Below, in pieces: positions 17,655-27,524 of a DNA stretch of 64,000 bases. The stretch lies in contig NZ_CP159826.1 in the NCBI RefSeq assembly GCF_047729875.1, positions 992,001 to 1,056,000 of the forward strand, read 5' to 3'. Numbering within the stretch: position 1 is the stretch's first letter; every line of letters starts with the position of its first letter. The DNA comes from Marimicrobium sp913061115. GTDB lineage: Bacteria; Pseudomonadota; Gammaproteobacteria; Pseudomonadales; Halieaceae. The position numbers and the translations under genes were made by a program. The notes under the pieces are model-generated. The model made no database searches and was not told where the DNA came from. It saw only the letters and a program-made list of their open reading frames with translations.

Positions 17655-20600
17655 TCACTCAACAGCGACTTTTTGCGTACCGTCCGGCTCAGGTTCGGTT
17701 TTGCCCAGCAGCTTGCTGATATCTCTTCCCACAAAATACAGAACCGGCACCAGAAACAGCGTGATGAAAGTGGCAAATAACACGCCAAAGGCGATGGATA
17801 TGGCCATTGGTTTCACAAATTGCGCCTGTAAAGAGGCTTCCAACTGGATAGGCAACAAGCCCATGAAGGTTGTCACTGAAGTCAGCACGACGGGACGGAA
17901 TCGACGTACTCCACCGTCAATGACGGCATCTCGCCAGTGCTGCCCGCCTTTAGTGATGCGCGAACTGATATGGTCCACCATGACCAGACTGTCATTGACA
18001 ACAATGCCACTCAACCCAATCATCCCGATGGCAGACAGCATGCTCACGCTATTGCCGAGAATGAGATGCCCCAGTATGGCGCCCACCAAACCGAAGGGTA
18101 TAACCGACATGATGATAAGAGGCAAAGCGTAACTGCGCAGTGGTACCGCCAGCGCGGCGTAAATCATCAGCAACACCGCGACAAGGCCGAGGCCGAGAGT
18201 ATCGGTGGTCTTGGCCTGCTCTTCTGCTTCACCGCTCAAGCGTGTTGAAACACCGGGATAGCGAAGTAAAATATCCGGCAATAGGTCGTTAGTAATCGCC
18301 TGATTAACCTGGCTCGGCTCCACCGTAGATTTATCGACATCCGCTTCTACGTTGACCACACGCTGGCGATTGAAGCGATTGATAACACTGACCCCGACCC
18401 TCTCTGTGGCTTCGCCCACCACCTCAAATGGCACCTTGCCGCGCCCGGGGACATCGATCCACATGGATCGCAACGACTCCAGAGTGGCTCGCTCCTCGGC
18501 AGGAAAGCGCACATACACCCTGACTTCATCGCGACCGCGTTGCAGACGCTGAATTTCAGCGCCGAAAAAAGCCTGACGCACCTGCGTTGCGAGTTCGACC
18601 TGCCCCAGTCCAAGGGCATCGCCTTCGGCGGTAACGCTTATATCAAGCTCCGGCCCACCTGCATCAAAACTATCCCTGATGTCATAGACACCTGCATACG
18701 CCACCAATGCGGCTTTCAGCTCGCCGGCGGCCTCACGCAACATGTCGAGGTCCTGTCCTGACAGTTCGACATTGATGGCAGAGCCGGAAGGCCCCGCATT
18801 GGCATCAAAGGTTAGTGACTGTATGCCACTGAGTTCACCCAGACTTTCCCGCAGCCAGCCTGCGAGCTCAACAGATGTGATAGTGCGCTCGGTGCTGGGT
18901 AATAATTCCACCGTGAGTTTTGACTCAGTGTCCTCTGTTGACAGTGACATCAACTCCAGAATGACACTCTCTTCGGAGTTGGTCTGCTGTTGATAGCGCG
19001 TATTCATATCCATCGCGGCCTGTTCGATACGCAATGTGTAATCGTGGGTTTTCTGCCAGGCTGTGCCCTGTGGCATTTTCAGGCTTATAGTGATGGAGTC
19101 GGAGGGGATGTTGGGGAAGAACACAAACCTGACAATGCCCGCCGGTACCAGCGCTAGACAAATTATCAGGCCACCCACAAACAGTGCCAGCGTGGTGTAG
19201 CGGTAATGCACGGCGAGGTCTAATGCAGATCGATAACGGGTATCTGCAAAATGTTGAAGGGACTTGGCACAGCCCTGCTGCACAGCGGAAAATTTCGCGC
19301 GCAGAGTGGGGGAGTCGGTCGGTTTTGAAGATATACGGATATGGCGCAAGTGTGACGGCAGAATCAATTTTGTTTCCAACAGTGAAAATAACAGGCTCAA
19401 CACCACCACGGGTACGATATGTGACAGGATCATGGCAAAACCTTCCGTCACGAACCAGGACGGTGCAAATGCCAGCATCGTGGTCATGGCGCCAAAAATG
19501 GTTGCCACTGTCACCTTTCTTACGCCTCTTACAATACTGTCCAGCCCCTGATCTTCCTCCTCCAGCTGAGCATAGGCACTTTCGGCGGTGACGATGCCAT
19601 CATCCACCAGCATGCCCAGCACCAGAATAAACCCAAACACCGAGATGACATTGATAGAAACGGGTAAACCCAATAAGTTAATGACTAAAAGCGCGCCGAG
19701 AAATGAAAAAGGCACACCCAGAATGACCCAAAATGCCAGCGACAGGTTTAAGAATAATGCGAGGGTGAGCATGACTAATACGGCACCCTGTAAGGCACTT
19801 TTCAGCATTAACTGAATCCGCCCATTAAGGATCACGCTTTGGTCAGACCAGGCTGTCAACTCAACACCCTGAGGCAACTGTGCCTGTTTGCGTTCGACAA
19901 ACGCGCGTAAATCCTTGGTCATTGCGAGTATGTCCTGATCACCCACTCGGTCCACCTCTAGAGTAAGCGCAGGTTTGCCGTTGAGGCGACTGAGCACCGG
20001 TTGTTCTTCAAAGGTGTCACGGACGGTCGCAACATCTCCCAGCGTCACCCGAGTACCATCATCTCGGCTAATCAGAGTTAATGCTGCAAAATCAGCACCG
20101 CTATAGGCTTGCCCAACAGAGCGGAGGGTGATTGAGCCGGTTTCTGTGCGTAGCTTTCCGCCGGGGAGATCGCGTGACCGCGCTTGCACGGCTCGCGCTA
20201 CATCGCCGAAGGACAGGCCATAGCGACGTAGTTCAGGGTCAGATACTTCTATGGATATTTCATAGTCGCGCGCACCGCTAATCGTAACCTGGGTAATGCC
20301 GGGCAGTAGCAGCACTTCATCGCGCAGCTGTTCAGCAAGATCTTTTAACTGGCGTTCTTCAAGGGCCCCGTAAAGCGTCAGTCGCATCGCTCTAGTCCGG
20401 CGGATCACCTCATCTACTATAGGCTCTTCGGCATCCAGTGGAAAAGCGGCGATGCTATCCACTCTGGTCTTAATTTGCGCTAGTGCTTTGCCCATAGACG
20501 TTCCGGGGACAAGCATCACTGTCACTAAGCCGGAGCCTTCCCTGGAAACAGAGCGGATCTCATCCACTCCAACGATATCCTGCACCGCCTCTTCAATCTT

Positions 20601-20813
20601 GCGCACAATACCTTCTTCCACCTCTTCCGGGGAACTCCCCGGGTAGGGCACTGTGATCGTCACAGTATCAGAGGGAAACGTTGGGAACACCTCCTTAGTA
20701 ATGCCACCTATGGAGGCTAAACCGCCGACCATAACAACCAACATCAGGAGATTCGCAGCCACCGAGTTGTTGGCCATCCAGGCGATAAGGCCTCTCTCTT
20801 TTGGGCTTTCCAT
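17655..20813 (-). CDS. RND-family efflux permease
   Basis: A 1052-residue inner-membrane proton-driven transporter of the AcrB/HAE type. The N-terminal region reads MANNSVAANLLMLVVMVGG. TM4 carries the proton-relay motif LVDDGIVTAES, and the second half repeats the layout with GIVVNDSLVMVDH. Two large periplasmic loops are present, including the porter-type IKTRVDSI region. The chosen ATG at 20811-20813 lies one base after the stop of the membrane-fusion gene; a GTG five codons upstream is an alternative. Sequence style resembles the single-permease clade found in many marine gammaproteobacteria, with no clear drug specificity. The TolC-type outer-membrane partner is not in this window. Confidence 0.92.
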   Translation of the reverse strand: MESPKERGLIAWMANNSVAANLLMLVVMVGGLASIGGITKEVFPTFPSDTVTITVPYPGSSPEEVEEGIVRKIEEAVQDIVGVDEIRSVSREGSGLVTVMLVPGTSMGKALAQIKTRVDSIAAFPLDAEEPIVDEVIRRTRAMRLTLYGALEERQLKDLAEQLRDEVLLLPGITQVTISGARDYEISIEVSDPELRRYGLSFGDVARAVQARSRDLPGGKLRTETGSITLRSVGQAYSGADFAALTLISRDDGTRVTLGDVATVRDTFEEQPVLSRLNGKPALTLEVDRVGDQDILAMTKDLRAFVERKQAQLPQGVELTAWSDQSVILNGRIQLMLKSALQGAVLVMLTLALFLNLSLAFWVILGVPFSFLGALLVINLLGLPVSINVISVFGFILVLGMLVDDGIVTAESAYAQLEEEDQGLDSIVRGVRKVTVATIFGAMTTMLAFAPSWFVTEGFAMILSHIVPVVVLSLLFSLLETKLILPSHLRHIRISSKPTDSPTLRAKFSAVQQGCAKSLQHFADTRYRSALDLAVHYRYTTLALFVGGLIICLALVPAGIVRFVFFPNIPSDSITISLKMPQGTAWQKTHDYTLRIEQAAMDMNTRYQQQTNSEESVILELMSLSTEDTESKLTVELLPSTERTITSVELAGWLRESLGELSGIQSLTFDANAGPSGSAINVELSGQDLDMLREAAGELKAALVAYAGVYDIRDSFDAGGPELDISVTAEGDALGLGQVELATQVRQAFFGAEIQRLQRGRDEVRVYVRFPAEERATLESLRSMWIDVPGRGKVPFEVVGEATERVGVSVINRFNRQRVVNVEADVDKSTVEPSQVNQAITNDLLPDILLRYPGVSTRLSGEAEEQAKTTDTLGLGLVAVLLMIYAALAVPLRSYALPLIIMSVIPFGLVGAILGHLILGNSVSMLSAIGMIGLSGIVVNDSLVMVDHISSRITKGGQHWRDAVIDGGVRRFRPVVLTSVTTFMGLLPIQLEASLQAQFVKPMAISIAFGVLFATFITLFLVPVLYFVGRDISKLLGKTEPEPDGTQKVAVE

Positions 20814-20814
20814 A

Positions 20815-21894
20815 CTACTGCGCCACACTCACGGGCATGCCTTCCACCATAATATCGAGGCGCGAAAGAACGACCTGATCGCCGGCAGAAAGCCCGTCAC
20901 CGACGATGATGCTGTCCTGAGTTCTGCGCAACACGGTAACCTTCTGCTTTGCCAAACTCCCCTGCTCAACCACAAAGACAGAGTTATCAGCGTACAGCGC
21001 CGATCTGGGTACAGCGACGGCATTCGGAATAGGCTTTCCGTCTATGGCAGCTTCAACAAATAATCCAACAGACAATGGCCGTGGATGCCGACGGGTGTCA
21101 TAGGGGCTATCGACCTCAGCGACCAAATAGAACACTCTGGTCTGTTCATCAACACGCTGCTCTAGGCGCACCAGCCGCGCCATCCACTGAGTGTCAATAT
21201 TGCCGAATTTGGCGGTCAGTAAAGCCTCTGGCCAGCTGCCATCAGCAGACTGTCCATAGCTTACAAAGCTCACATCGGATGCGAGTAACGGCAACCTGAT
21301 CTCAACACTGCCGGTGCTTAGCAAGCGCACGAGAGCGGTGCCGGCCTGCACATACTGGCCGAGATCAACCCGCTTACTGTCAATAACGGCATCGAAGGGT
21401 GCCGCTATGACGGTGTTTTGGAGGTCTACCTCTGCCTGTCGCAACCTGTCCTTGGATGCCTGCACTTGGGCCTTGGCTTCATCAATCGCTGCACGCATTA
21501 CCACCACCTGGACTTCTGCTAGAGACAGCTCAGCACTGGCCACTCCTGCTTTCGCGCCCGACAAGGCAACTTCATAATCTATAGGGTCAATACTTAACAG
21601 GGCCACACCCTGCAACACTGCGCCTCCCTCGACAAATTCTGGCGATACCTCAATAACACGACCCGATACCTCGCTGACCAGCTCGATATCGTGTTTAGAG
21701 CGCACGGTTCCTCTAGAACTGATGGTGACGGCAACCGGCCCCGGCGCAACTGTCAGAACTTCAACGAGTGGCGCTACCACCACACTTTCACGCTGCGGCA
21801 ATTCTGATCGGCCGGTAACCATAACAAAAGCAACCGCGATACAAGCTGCCAACACCAGCAGCGGAACACCGCGCCTTAAACCTGTTTTCTGCAT
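20815..21894 (-). CDS. RND membrane-fusion protein (HlyD/AcrA type)
   Basis: A 359-residue periplasmic adaptor that links the RND permease to an outer-membrane channel. It has an N-terminal hydrophobic anchor (LLVLAACIAVAFVMV), a lipoyl-like half (ISSRGTVRSKHDIELVSEVSGRV read in pieces), an alpha-helical hairpin rich in Ala, Glu and Gln (about residues 125-165), and the second lipoyl half AAPFDAVIDSKRVDLGQYV. It ends one base before the permease start and is the first gene of the pair. The promoter should lie in the gap beyond 21894. Confidence 0.9.
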   Translation of the reverse strand: MQKTGLRRGVPLLVLAACIAVAFVMVTGRSELPQRESVVVAPLVEVLTVAPGPVAVTISSRGTVRSKHDIELVSEVSGRVIEVSPEFVEGGAVLQGVALLSIDPIDYEVALSGAKAGVASAELSLAEVQVVVMRAAIDEAKAQVQASKDRLRQAEVDLQNTVIAAPFDAVIDSKRVDLGQYVQAGTALVRLLSTGSVEIRLPLLASDVSFVSYGQSADGSWPEALLTAKFGNIDTQWMARLVRLEQRVDEQTRVFYLVAEVDSPYDTRRHPRPLSVGLFVEAAIDGKPIPNAVAVPRSALYADNSVFVVEQGSLAKQKVTVLRRTQDSIIVGDGLSAGDQVVLSRLDIMVEGMPVSVAQ

Positions 21895-22220
21895 TGCTAT
21901 CTATCCGATTTAGTATGTCGAGCATAGGGGTGTAAGACACCTATTGGCGCGCATTCTACTACAGGTAAAGTCCTTTCTGTACTCTCTGCATGACGGCCGA
22001 ATGAAGCGATGATGCTTGTCCTCTCATAGGTGGAATGCTTGAAAAAGGCATGTCCATCGGTGCTCTTGACTGTTTTTTCGGCGTTTGAGATGCTTGTAGT
22101 GATAAGGGTTAACATCTGGTTAGCAGTGATCCTTGATCTCTTTGGGAATATTTTTGGGTTGCTGTGATGGCTGACGATCAAAGGCCTCAGTATTTAGCCG
22201 AACTCTTTGGATGGCCTCTG
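21895..22220. other. 326-bp divergent intergenic region
   Basis: This gap separates the RND operon (minus strand) from the 3D-domain gene (plus strand) and should contain both promoters. I see no strong palindrome, RNA gene or convincing small ORF. Open frames here lack a family match or good start signals. Confidence 0.5.
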
Positions 22221-22613
22221 ATGAAACTATTTTCTAGTCTACGGGTACTTTTCCTGGTCTTAGTCTGCAGTTCGTGTGGTCGCGATGAGATGACTATGGA
22301 GGTTATGGGAACTGCCTATAACGCTTTGCCAGGTCAGACCCAAGGCGATCCAGAGATCGGTGCGTGGGGAGATAAACTCGACGTGAATATTCCTTCCATT
22401 GCCGTGTCGCGCGACTTAATCAACCTTGGGTTGGTGCATAATGCGAAAGTCAGGATTGAGGGTTTTCCTGGAAACTATCTGGTGCGCGACAAACTGAATA
22501 AACGATTCACTCAACAAATTGATATCTTTATGGGTTCGGAGCGCGACGCTGCGATAGCGTTTGGGAAGAAAACCGTCCGCATCTACTGGACGCCTGCTCC
22601 TATAGAAAAATAA
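22221..22613 (+). CDS. 3D-domain (double-psi beta-barrel) lipoprotein-like protein
   Basis: A 130-residue exported protein. The ATG at 22221 begins a hydrophobic signal ending in CSSCGRD, so lipidation is possible although the lipobox is not ideal. The mature part matches the 3D domain named after three aspartates: MGTAYN, TQGDPEIGAWGDKL, IAVSRDL, then DKLNKRF and IDIFMG. This barrel is found in peptidoglycan lytic enzymes (MltA, RlpA relatives), and the aspartates form the active site. A free-standing 3D protein may act on or bind the cell wall; activity is not proven from sequence. Confidence 0.78.
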   Translation: MKLFSSLRVLFLVLVCSSCGRDEMTMEVMGTAYNALPGQTQGDPEIGAWGDKLDVNIPSIAVSRDLINLGLVHNAKVRIEGFPGNYLVRDKLNKRFTQQIDIFMGSERDAAIAFGKKTVRIYWTPAPIEK

Positions 22614-22679
22614 AATAATGTTATCAGCGGTAAAATAAAAATTCATAATCCTTATCAGTACGAAATGCGTGCTACGATG

Positions 22680-24233
22680 TTAGAGGATTTCTATATTCTC
22701 CAAACAGTGCTCAGCCCGCGCTAAAATGTTGGTCTTAACGTCTGGATCCATCTTTTCCCACGTGCGATAGGCCATCGCCGTTCTAGGGTTACGAGAAAAG
22801 GTGTCGCCGTGGCGCTGCATAAAATGCCAATAGAGGCTGTTAAAAGGGCAGGCCTGTTCAGTGAAACGCTCTTTGACACTGTAATGACAGCCGCTGCAGT
22901 AATCACTCATCTTATTGATATAACTACCACTCGCGGCATAGGGCTTGGTGGCAATAAGGCCTCCGTCAGAAAACTGACTCATACCTCTGGTATTGGGCAT
23001 TTCTACCCACTCAACAGCATCGATATAAACGCTTAGATACCAGTCATCAACCTGATCGGGATTAACGCCTGCGAGCATCGCGAAGTTTCCCGTCACCATA
23101 AGCCGCTGAATGTGATGTGCGTAGGCATAATTCAGCGATTGATCTATGGCTTGCTGCATGCATGCCATCTTTGTCTTTCCTGTCCAATAATACTCAGGTA
23201 GATCACGTTGAGCATCGAGCTCGTTGCGTTGGGCATAACCCGGCATATTCGCCCAGTAGACGGCACGAATATATTCTCGCCAGCCAAGAATTTGGCGTAC
23301 AAAGCCTTCAATCTGAGCCAAATCAACACTAGAGTCTGTACGATCAAAATATTCGATAGCGGTTTCAATGACTTGCATGGGATGCAGTAGCTTGCTGTTT
23401 AGCGCAAAGGATAGCCGCGAATGATAAAGGCTCCAGCGATTTTCGCCATGCCGAGTCATCGCGTCTTGGAAACGACCGAAATTCGGTAGGCAGTGTTGAC
23501 AAAAAAAATGCAGCAGTTGCATGGCCTGGAGATGGTTGATAGGCCAAGGTAAATTATCGGTTGCTTCCCCTACAGACTTTATCTGATGTTTTTCAATGCG
23601 CAGCAAAATCTCGCCGACATCATTGCTAAATAGCAATGGTTCCGGCACAGCCGCAAGGTCTGCGGGCTTCAGTTTTTTCCGATTCTCTCCATCAAAATTC
23701 CAACGATCGCCACGAGGTTGATCCGCATCCATCAAGATATTAAAGCGTTTGCGCATTTTGCGGTAGAAGGATTCCATGCGGTTGTGTTTACCCGCATTGA
23801 TAGTTTGGCTGATTTCGTCCTGAGGCAGCAAAAAATGCTCGCTGTCGTAACAGGTTATGTGAAGCTGAGGACCTAAATCTAAGTTCCTCATCTGCTCCAT
23901 TAAGCGAAATTCATCGGGAGCTTGATAGTCAAAATTTTCGACTCCGTAATGTTCACACAAAGAGCGGATCATATGACCGAGACTTTCATACTGAACCGTC
24001 TCATCTAGGCTGTAATGTTGAACTGTGTGGCCATCTGCTTTTAGGGATTGTGCAAAATCAGCCATGGCGGCAAAGAAGCTACAAAGCTTCTGGATGTGGT
24101 GGGTAACGTAAGTCGCCTCTTGATGGATTTCAGCAATAACATAGAGTACCCCGTCGTCTATATTTTTATACCAAGAGTGTTCTCGATTCAGCTGGTCGCC
24201 GAGCACGAGCCTAATAGTGTGAAAGTTATTCAT
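22680..24233 (-). CDS. FeS-containing bacterial cryptochrome/photolyase (FeS-BCP, (6-4) photolyase-like)
   Basis: A 517-residue deoxyribodipyrimidine-photolyase-related protein. The ATG at 24231-24233 gives MNNFHTIRLVLGDQLN, the usual family start. The C-terminal half has the four cysteines that bind a [4Fe-4S] cluster in PhrB/CryB: one in KMACMQQ, then C-x2-C in DYCSGCHY and a fourth thirteen residues later in EQACPFN. Other family-typical pieces are GENRWSLYHSRLSFALN, RQILGWREYIRAVYW and YAHHIQRLMVTGNFAML. It should bind FAD and repair (6-4) photoproducts or act as a blue-light sensor. Its start overlaps the upstream cryptochrome stop by four bases, so the two are co-translated. Confidence 0.92.
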   Translation of the reverse strand: MNNFHTIRLVLGDQLNREHSWYKNIDDGVLYVIAEIHQEATYVTHHIQKLCSFFAAMADFAQSLKADGHTVQHYSLDETVQYESLGHMIRSLCEHYGVENFDYQAPDEFRLMEQMRNLDLGPQLHITCYDSEHFLLPQDEISQTINAGKHNRMESFYRKMRKRFNILMDADQPRGDRWNFDGENRKKLKPADLAAVPEPLLFSNDVGEILLRIEKHQIKSVGEATDNLPWPINHLQAMQLLHFFCQHCLPNFGRFQDAMTRHGENRWSLYHSRLSFALNSKLLHPMQVIETAIEYFDRTDSSVDLAQIEGFVRQILGWREYIRAVYWANMPGYAQRNELDAQRDLPEYYWTGKTKMACMQQAIDQSLNYAYAHHIQRLMVTGNFAMLAGVNPDQVDDWYLSVYIDAVEWVEMPNTRGMSQFSDGGLIATKPYAASGSYINKMSDYCSGCHYSVKERFTEQACPFNSLYWHFMQRHGDTFSRNPRTAMAYRTWEKMDPDVKTNILARAEHCLENIEIL

Positions 24234-25567
24234 ATTTGATCTGCTGTAACGGAGTCTGATATCGGCCAGTCGGCAGCGTCTACCGAGTCGAGCACGGCAG
24301 AACACTCCTTTCCCGCCCATTTCTGGATGAAAAGATTACCTGGGTCATATATTTTAGTCTGCTTGGCGAGATCAAATTGACGGTGCCCTCTGGGGTCTGA
24401 GCCTACTCCGGCCAAATACTGCCAGTTACCCCAGTTAGACGCCACGTCATAGTCAATCAGTTGCTCCTCAAAATAGGCAGCCCCATAGCGCCAATCCAGA
24501 TTGAGTTCATGAACAAAGCAACTAGCCGCCAACTGGCGCCCACGATTCGACAAGTAACCGCTGCTATTGAGCTGGTTCATGCAGGCGTTCACGATAGGGT
24601 AGGGGGTATTCCCCTGACACCATTTTTGGTAGCGCTCGGCATAAAAACTCGTGCTTGGTTTGTGCTGTTTAATGCCACTAAAAGAAAATAATTGAACGCC
24701 GTACTTACGGGCATAGTATTGAAAGTAGTCACGCCATAAAAGCTCAAAATAGATCCAGTAAGTCGAATCGTTCTTCTCCACTGACTGTTCATATTTTTTG
24801 AGCGCTTTCGTTACTGTTCTTGGAGACAGGTTGCCGTTGGCTAACCAAGGGCTGAACTTGGTTGAATAGTCCATGCCGTCTAAGCCATTTCGCGTTGTTT
24901 TGTAGCTGCTGGCTAAACTTCGGGCGAAGTACGCCTGCAAATGCTTGGCTCCATTACTCTCGCCACCTCTGAACAGAGGACTCGGGTTCTGGTTGAATGC
25001 CGGGAACAGCCGCTGCCACTGGCTGACTGTCGCGTTTGCTGGGGGTCGTGGTAGTGACTTCGGCGCGTCTAGAGGGTTACTGATGTCAATGGGCTCTACT
25101 TGGCGACGAAATTTGGAAAAACTATCGGGTAGCGCATCGAGGGGAAAAGGCAATTGCGCAGGGCTAATCAAACTGCTGCTACTTGTGTGACTAAAAGCAA
25201 TCATAGGATAACGTTTTTGTAGTAATTGCCAGACCTCATTGTCATAGTAATCTGCGGAGGAACTACCGTAGATTGCACCAATATCATGGCGCGTGATGAG
25301 CTGTGCAATGGCTTCTAGGGCCGGTGCATAGATGACTTCGAGCTGCTGCCCAAGCTGGCTTAGGCTGCCATTCAACTCTGTGAGGCTTTCTTTAAGGAAC
25401 TGTAGGCGATGATCTGATAACCGATTTGGAGATTTATTGCCTGGAGAAGCGGGCGGCAGGCAGTAAATGCAAATCAGACGGTCCACCTCCTGGGAAGCTC
25501 GCACAAGCGCAGGATTATCGGCGATGCGCAAATCGGTATGAAACCAAAATAAGCCAACCTTATGCAT
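24230..25567 (-). CDS. DASH-type cryptochrome
   Basis: A 445-residue photolyase/cryptochrome. The N-terminal antenna-type domain starts VGLFWFHTDLRIADNPAL. The FAD-binding half includes GGESNGAKHLQAYF, SYKTTRNGLDGMDYSTKFSPWLANG, YFELLWRDYFQYYARK and the C-terminal DWRYGAAYFEEQLIDYD plus NWGNWQYLAGVGSDPR. These are typical of cryptochrome DASH, which repairs cyclobutane dimers in single-stranded DNA and may also sense light. The ATG at 25567 is well supported. It is the first gene of the pair, so the promoter lies in 25568-25834. Confidence 0.92.
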   Translation of the reverse strand: MHKVGLFWFHTDLRIADNPALVRASQEVDRLICIYCLPPASPGNKSPNRLSDHRLQFLKESLTELNGSLSQLGQQLEVIYAPALEAIAQLITRHDIGAIYGSSSADYYDNEVWQLLQKRYPMIAFSHTSSSSLISPAQLPFPLDALPDSFSKFRRQVEPIDISNPLDAPKSLPRPPANATVSQWQRLFPAFNQNPSPLFRGGESNGAKHLQAYFARSLASSYKTTRNGLDGMDYSTKFSPWLANGNLSPRTVTKALKKYEQSVEKNDSTYWIYFELLWRDYFQYYARKYGVQLFSFSGIKQHKPSTSFYAERYQKWCQGNTPYPIVNACMNQLNSSGYLSNRGRQLAASCFVHELNLDWRYGAAYFEEQLIDYDVASNWGNWQYLAGVGSDPRGHRQFDLAKQTKIYDPGNLFIQKWAGKECSAVLDSVDAADWPISDSVTADQI

Positions 25568-25834
25568 AAGTGCTAATTCTCTGAGGATGTGGCCAGTTGA
25601 GGCTTTATTGCAGTGCTTACTGATAGTACCGTACGCTATAAAAATGTCTTTGGATCAATTTGTTGAGAAGGTATTCGTAAGCTAACCGTTGTGAGCCAAA
25701 CAACCTGATCTTTGAGCCTACGGTCATCGGCCTATTCCAATTTTCTAGTGCAGAGAGACTGATGTACAGCAGGTGAACTGATTTTCAATTAGCGACAAGG
25801 TGTTTCGCGTAATGTACCGATCAGGACTCATCTG

Positions 25835-27511
25835 TCATTGTACCGTGACACATTCTCTTTGTCGGGTCTGCCACTGTTCGTCTATATAGACCGCTGCTGA
25901 TGTTGAAGGCGCTGTGGTGCCTTTGATTAAATCCGCACCGCGCTCCGCGAGCATCATGGTTGGCGCATTCAGATTGCCGTTGGGGACTGTGGGAAATACT
26001 GACGAGTCAATTACCCGCAGGTTTTTCAGGCCTCGTACTCTGAGATCTGAATCTACAACCGCCATGGCATCAACGCCTATTTTACAGGTGCCCGCAGGAT
26101 GATAGGCACTATCAACGGACTCTCGTATAAACGCGTCAATTTGTTCGTCAGTTTGAGCATCAGCCAAAGGCTGAATGACGTCGCCGCGATAAGCATCCAT
26201 TGCAGGCTGGGCCATAATTTCTCGGGTTAAATGCACGCAGTCACGAAATCCTTGTCTATCATGTTCTGTCGCCAAATAGTTGAACAGTATCTCTGGGTGC
26301 TGCTTTATATCTGCTGAAATCGCTCGCACGTGCCCACGGCTGGTGGGCTTATTATGTCCAACATGGACCTGAAAGCCGTGCCCTTTAAACGCGACCCCAC
26401 CATCATAGGTGATTGCCCCAGGTAGGAAGTGATATTGGATATCAGGCCACTTGACCCCCGCTTTGGATCGGATAAAGGCACAAGATTCAAAGTGATTGGT
26501 TCTGCCTAAGCCTGTTTTAAATAACAGCCATTGCGCCCCGATCAAAGCTTTGTTGAACAACCCCAATTTGTTGTTAAGGCTTAAGGGCTGTTTACAGCGG
26601 TACTGAAAGTTGAACTCTAGATGGTCTTGCAGGTTTTCACCAACCCCCGGTAATTCATGCACGACCTTTATTCCGGCTGCCTGTAACACTGCTCCGGACC
26701 CCACCCCAGATACCTGCAGCAAATGCGGTGATCCGATCGCGCCTGCGCAGAGAATCACTTCACGCCGCGCGGTAAATTCATGCGTTGTGCCTGCAATTTC
26801 ACATTGAACCCCCGTCGCAATTTTTTCTGAAAAATGAATCTTTTTCACTAAAGCATGCTTTAACAGGGTCAGGTTGCTGCGCTTTTTGGCTCCTTTTAAA
26901 TAAGCATGACTCGTGGACGCCCGAATCCCCTGATCCACATTCATGAATTTCTGACCGAACCCTTCTTGTCGGTAACCATTATAATCTTCTGTTTCGCGAT
27001 AGCCTGCATCGACCCCAGCCTCAATAAACGCTCTGTATAGCGGGTTGCTCATATTATTGCCGCCACTAATAGCCACAGGGCCATCACGGCCAGTATATTC
27101 ACTGTTAACACATTGGTGGTTTTCTAGCTTTTTAAAGTACGGTAGGCAGCTCTGATAATTCCAGCCGACAGCGCCGCGGGACTCCCATTCATCATAATCG
27201 TGTGCGTGGCCTCTGACGTAAACCATGCCGTTTATTGACGATGTACCGCCGAGTACTTTCCCCCGCGGGCAATTCATTCGCCGGTTATTTAAGTAAGGCT
27301 CTGGTGCGGACTTAAATCCCCAGTTGTATTTAGTGCTGTTCATTGGAATGCCCAGTGCCGAAGGCATACGAATAAAAATGCTACGATCGCTGCCTCCATA
27401 TTCAACCAATAACACAGTGCAATTTGGATCCTCGCTAAGGCGTGACGCTACAATTGCTCCAGCAGAGCCAGCGCCTATAACAATATAATCGTAATGCTTT
27501 ATTTTTTTCAT
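25835..27511 (-). CDS. GMC-family oxidoreductase (choline-dehydrogenase-like)
   Basis: A 558-residue FAD flavoprotein. The start at 27509-27511 gives MKKIKHYDYIVIGAGSAGA, the Rossmann FAD site. GMC signatures are GKVLGGTSSINGMVYVRG and EVILCAGAIGSPHLLQVSG, and the catalytic His lies in YHPAGTCKIG, with NLNAPTMMLAERGADLI at the end. It resembles alcohol and choline dehydrogenases, which oxidise an alcohol to an aldehyde. The adjacent upstream gene is a BCCT-like transporter, which would fit import and oxidation of a choline-like or other alcohol. GMC enzymes have many substrates, so choline is only a guess. Confidence 0.9.
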   Translation of the reverse strand: MKKIKHYDYIVIGAGSAGAIVASRLSEDPNCTVLLVEYGGSDRSIFIRMPSALGIPMNSTKYNWGFKSAPEPYLNNRRMNCPRGKVLGGTSSINGMVYVRGHAHDYDEWESRGAVGWNYQSCLPYFKKLENHQCVNSEYTGRDGPVAISGGNNMSNPLYRAFIEAGVDAGYRETEDYNGYRQEGFGQKFMNVDQGIRASTSHAYLKGAKKRSNLTLLKHALVKKIHFSEKIATGVQCEIAGTTHEFTARREVILCAGAIGSPHLLQVSGVGSGAVLQAAGIKVVHELPGVGENLQDHLEFNFQYRCKQPLSLNNKLGLFNKALIGAQWLLFKTGLGRTNHFESCAFIRSKAGVKWPDIQYHFLPGAITYDGGVAFKGHGFQVHVGHNKPTSRGHVRAISADIKQHPEILFNYLATEHDRQGFRDCVHLTREIMAQPAMDAYRGDVIQPLADAQTDEQIDAFIRESVDSAYHPAGTCKIGVDAMAVVDSDLRVRGLKNLRVIDSSVFPTVPNGNLNAPTMMLAERGADLIKGTTAPSTSAAVYIDEQWQTRQRECVTVQ

Positions 27512-27524
27512 GATTCCCAGAATC

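Noticed and set aside
21897..22181. 94-codon minus-strand frame before the RND adaptor gene
   Set aside because: It shows no family signal or convincing start and overlaps the region that should hold two promoters.
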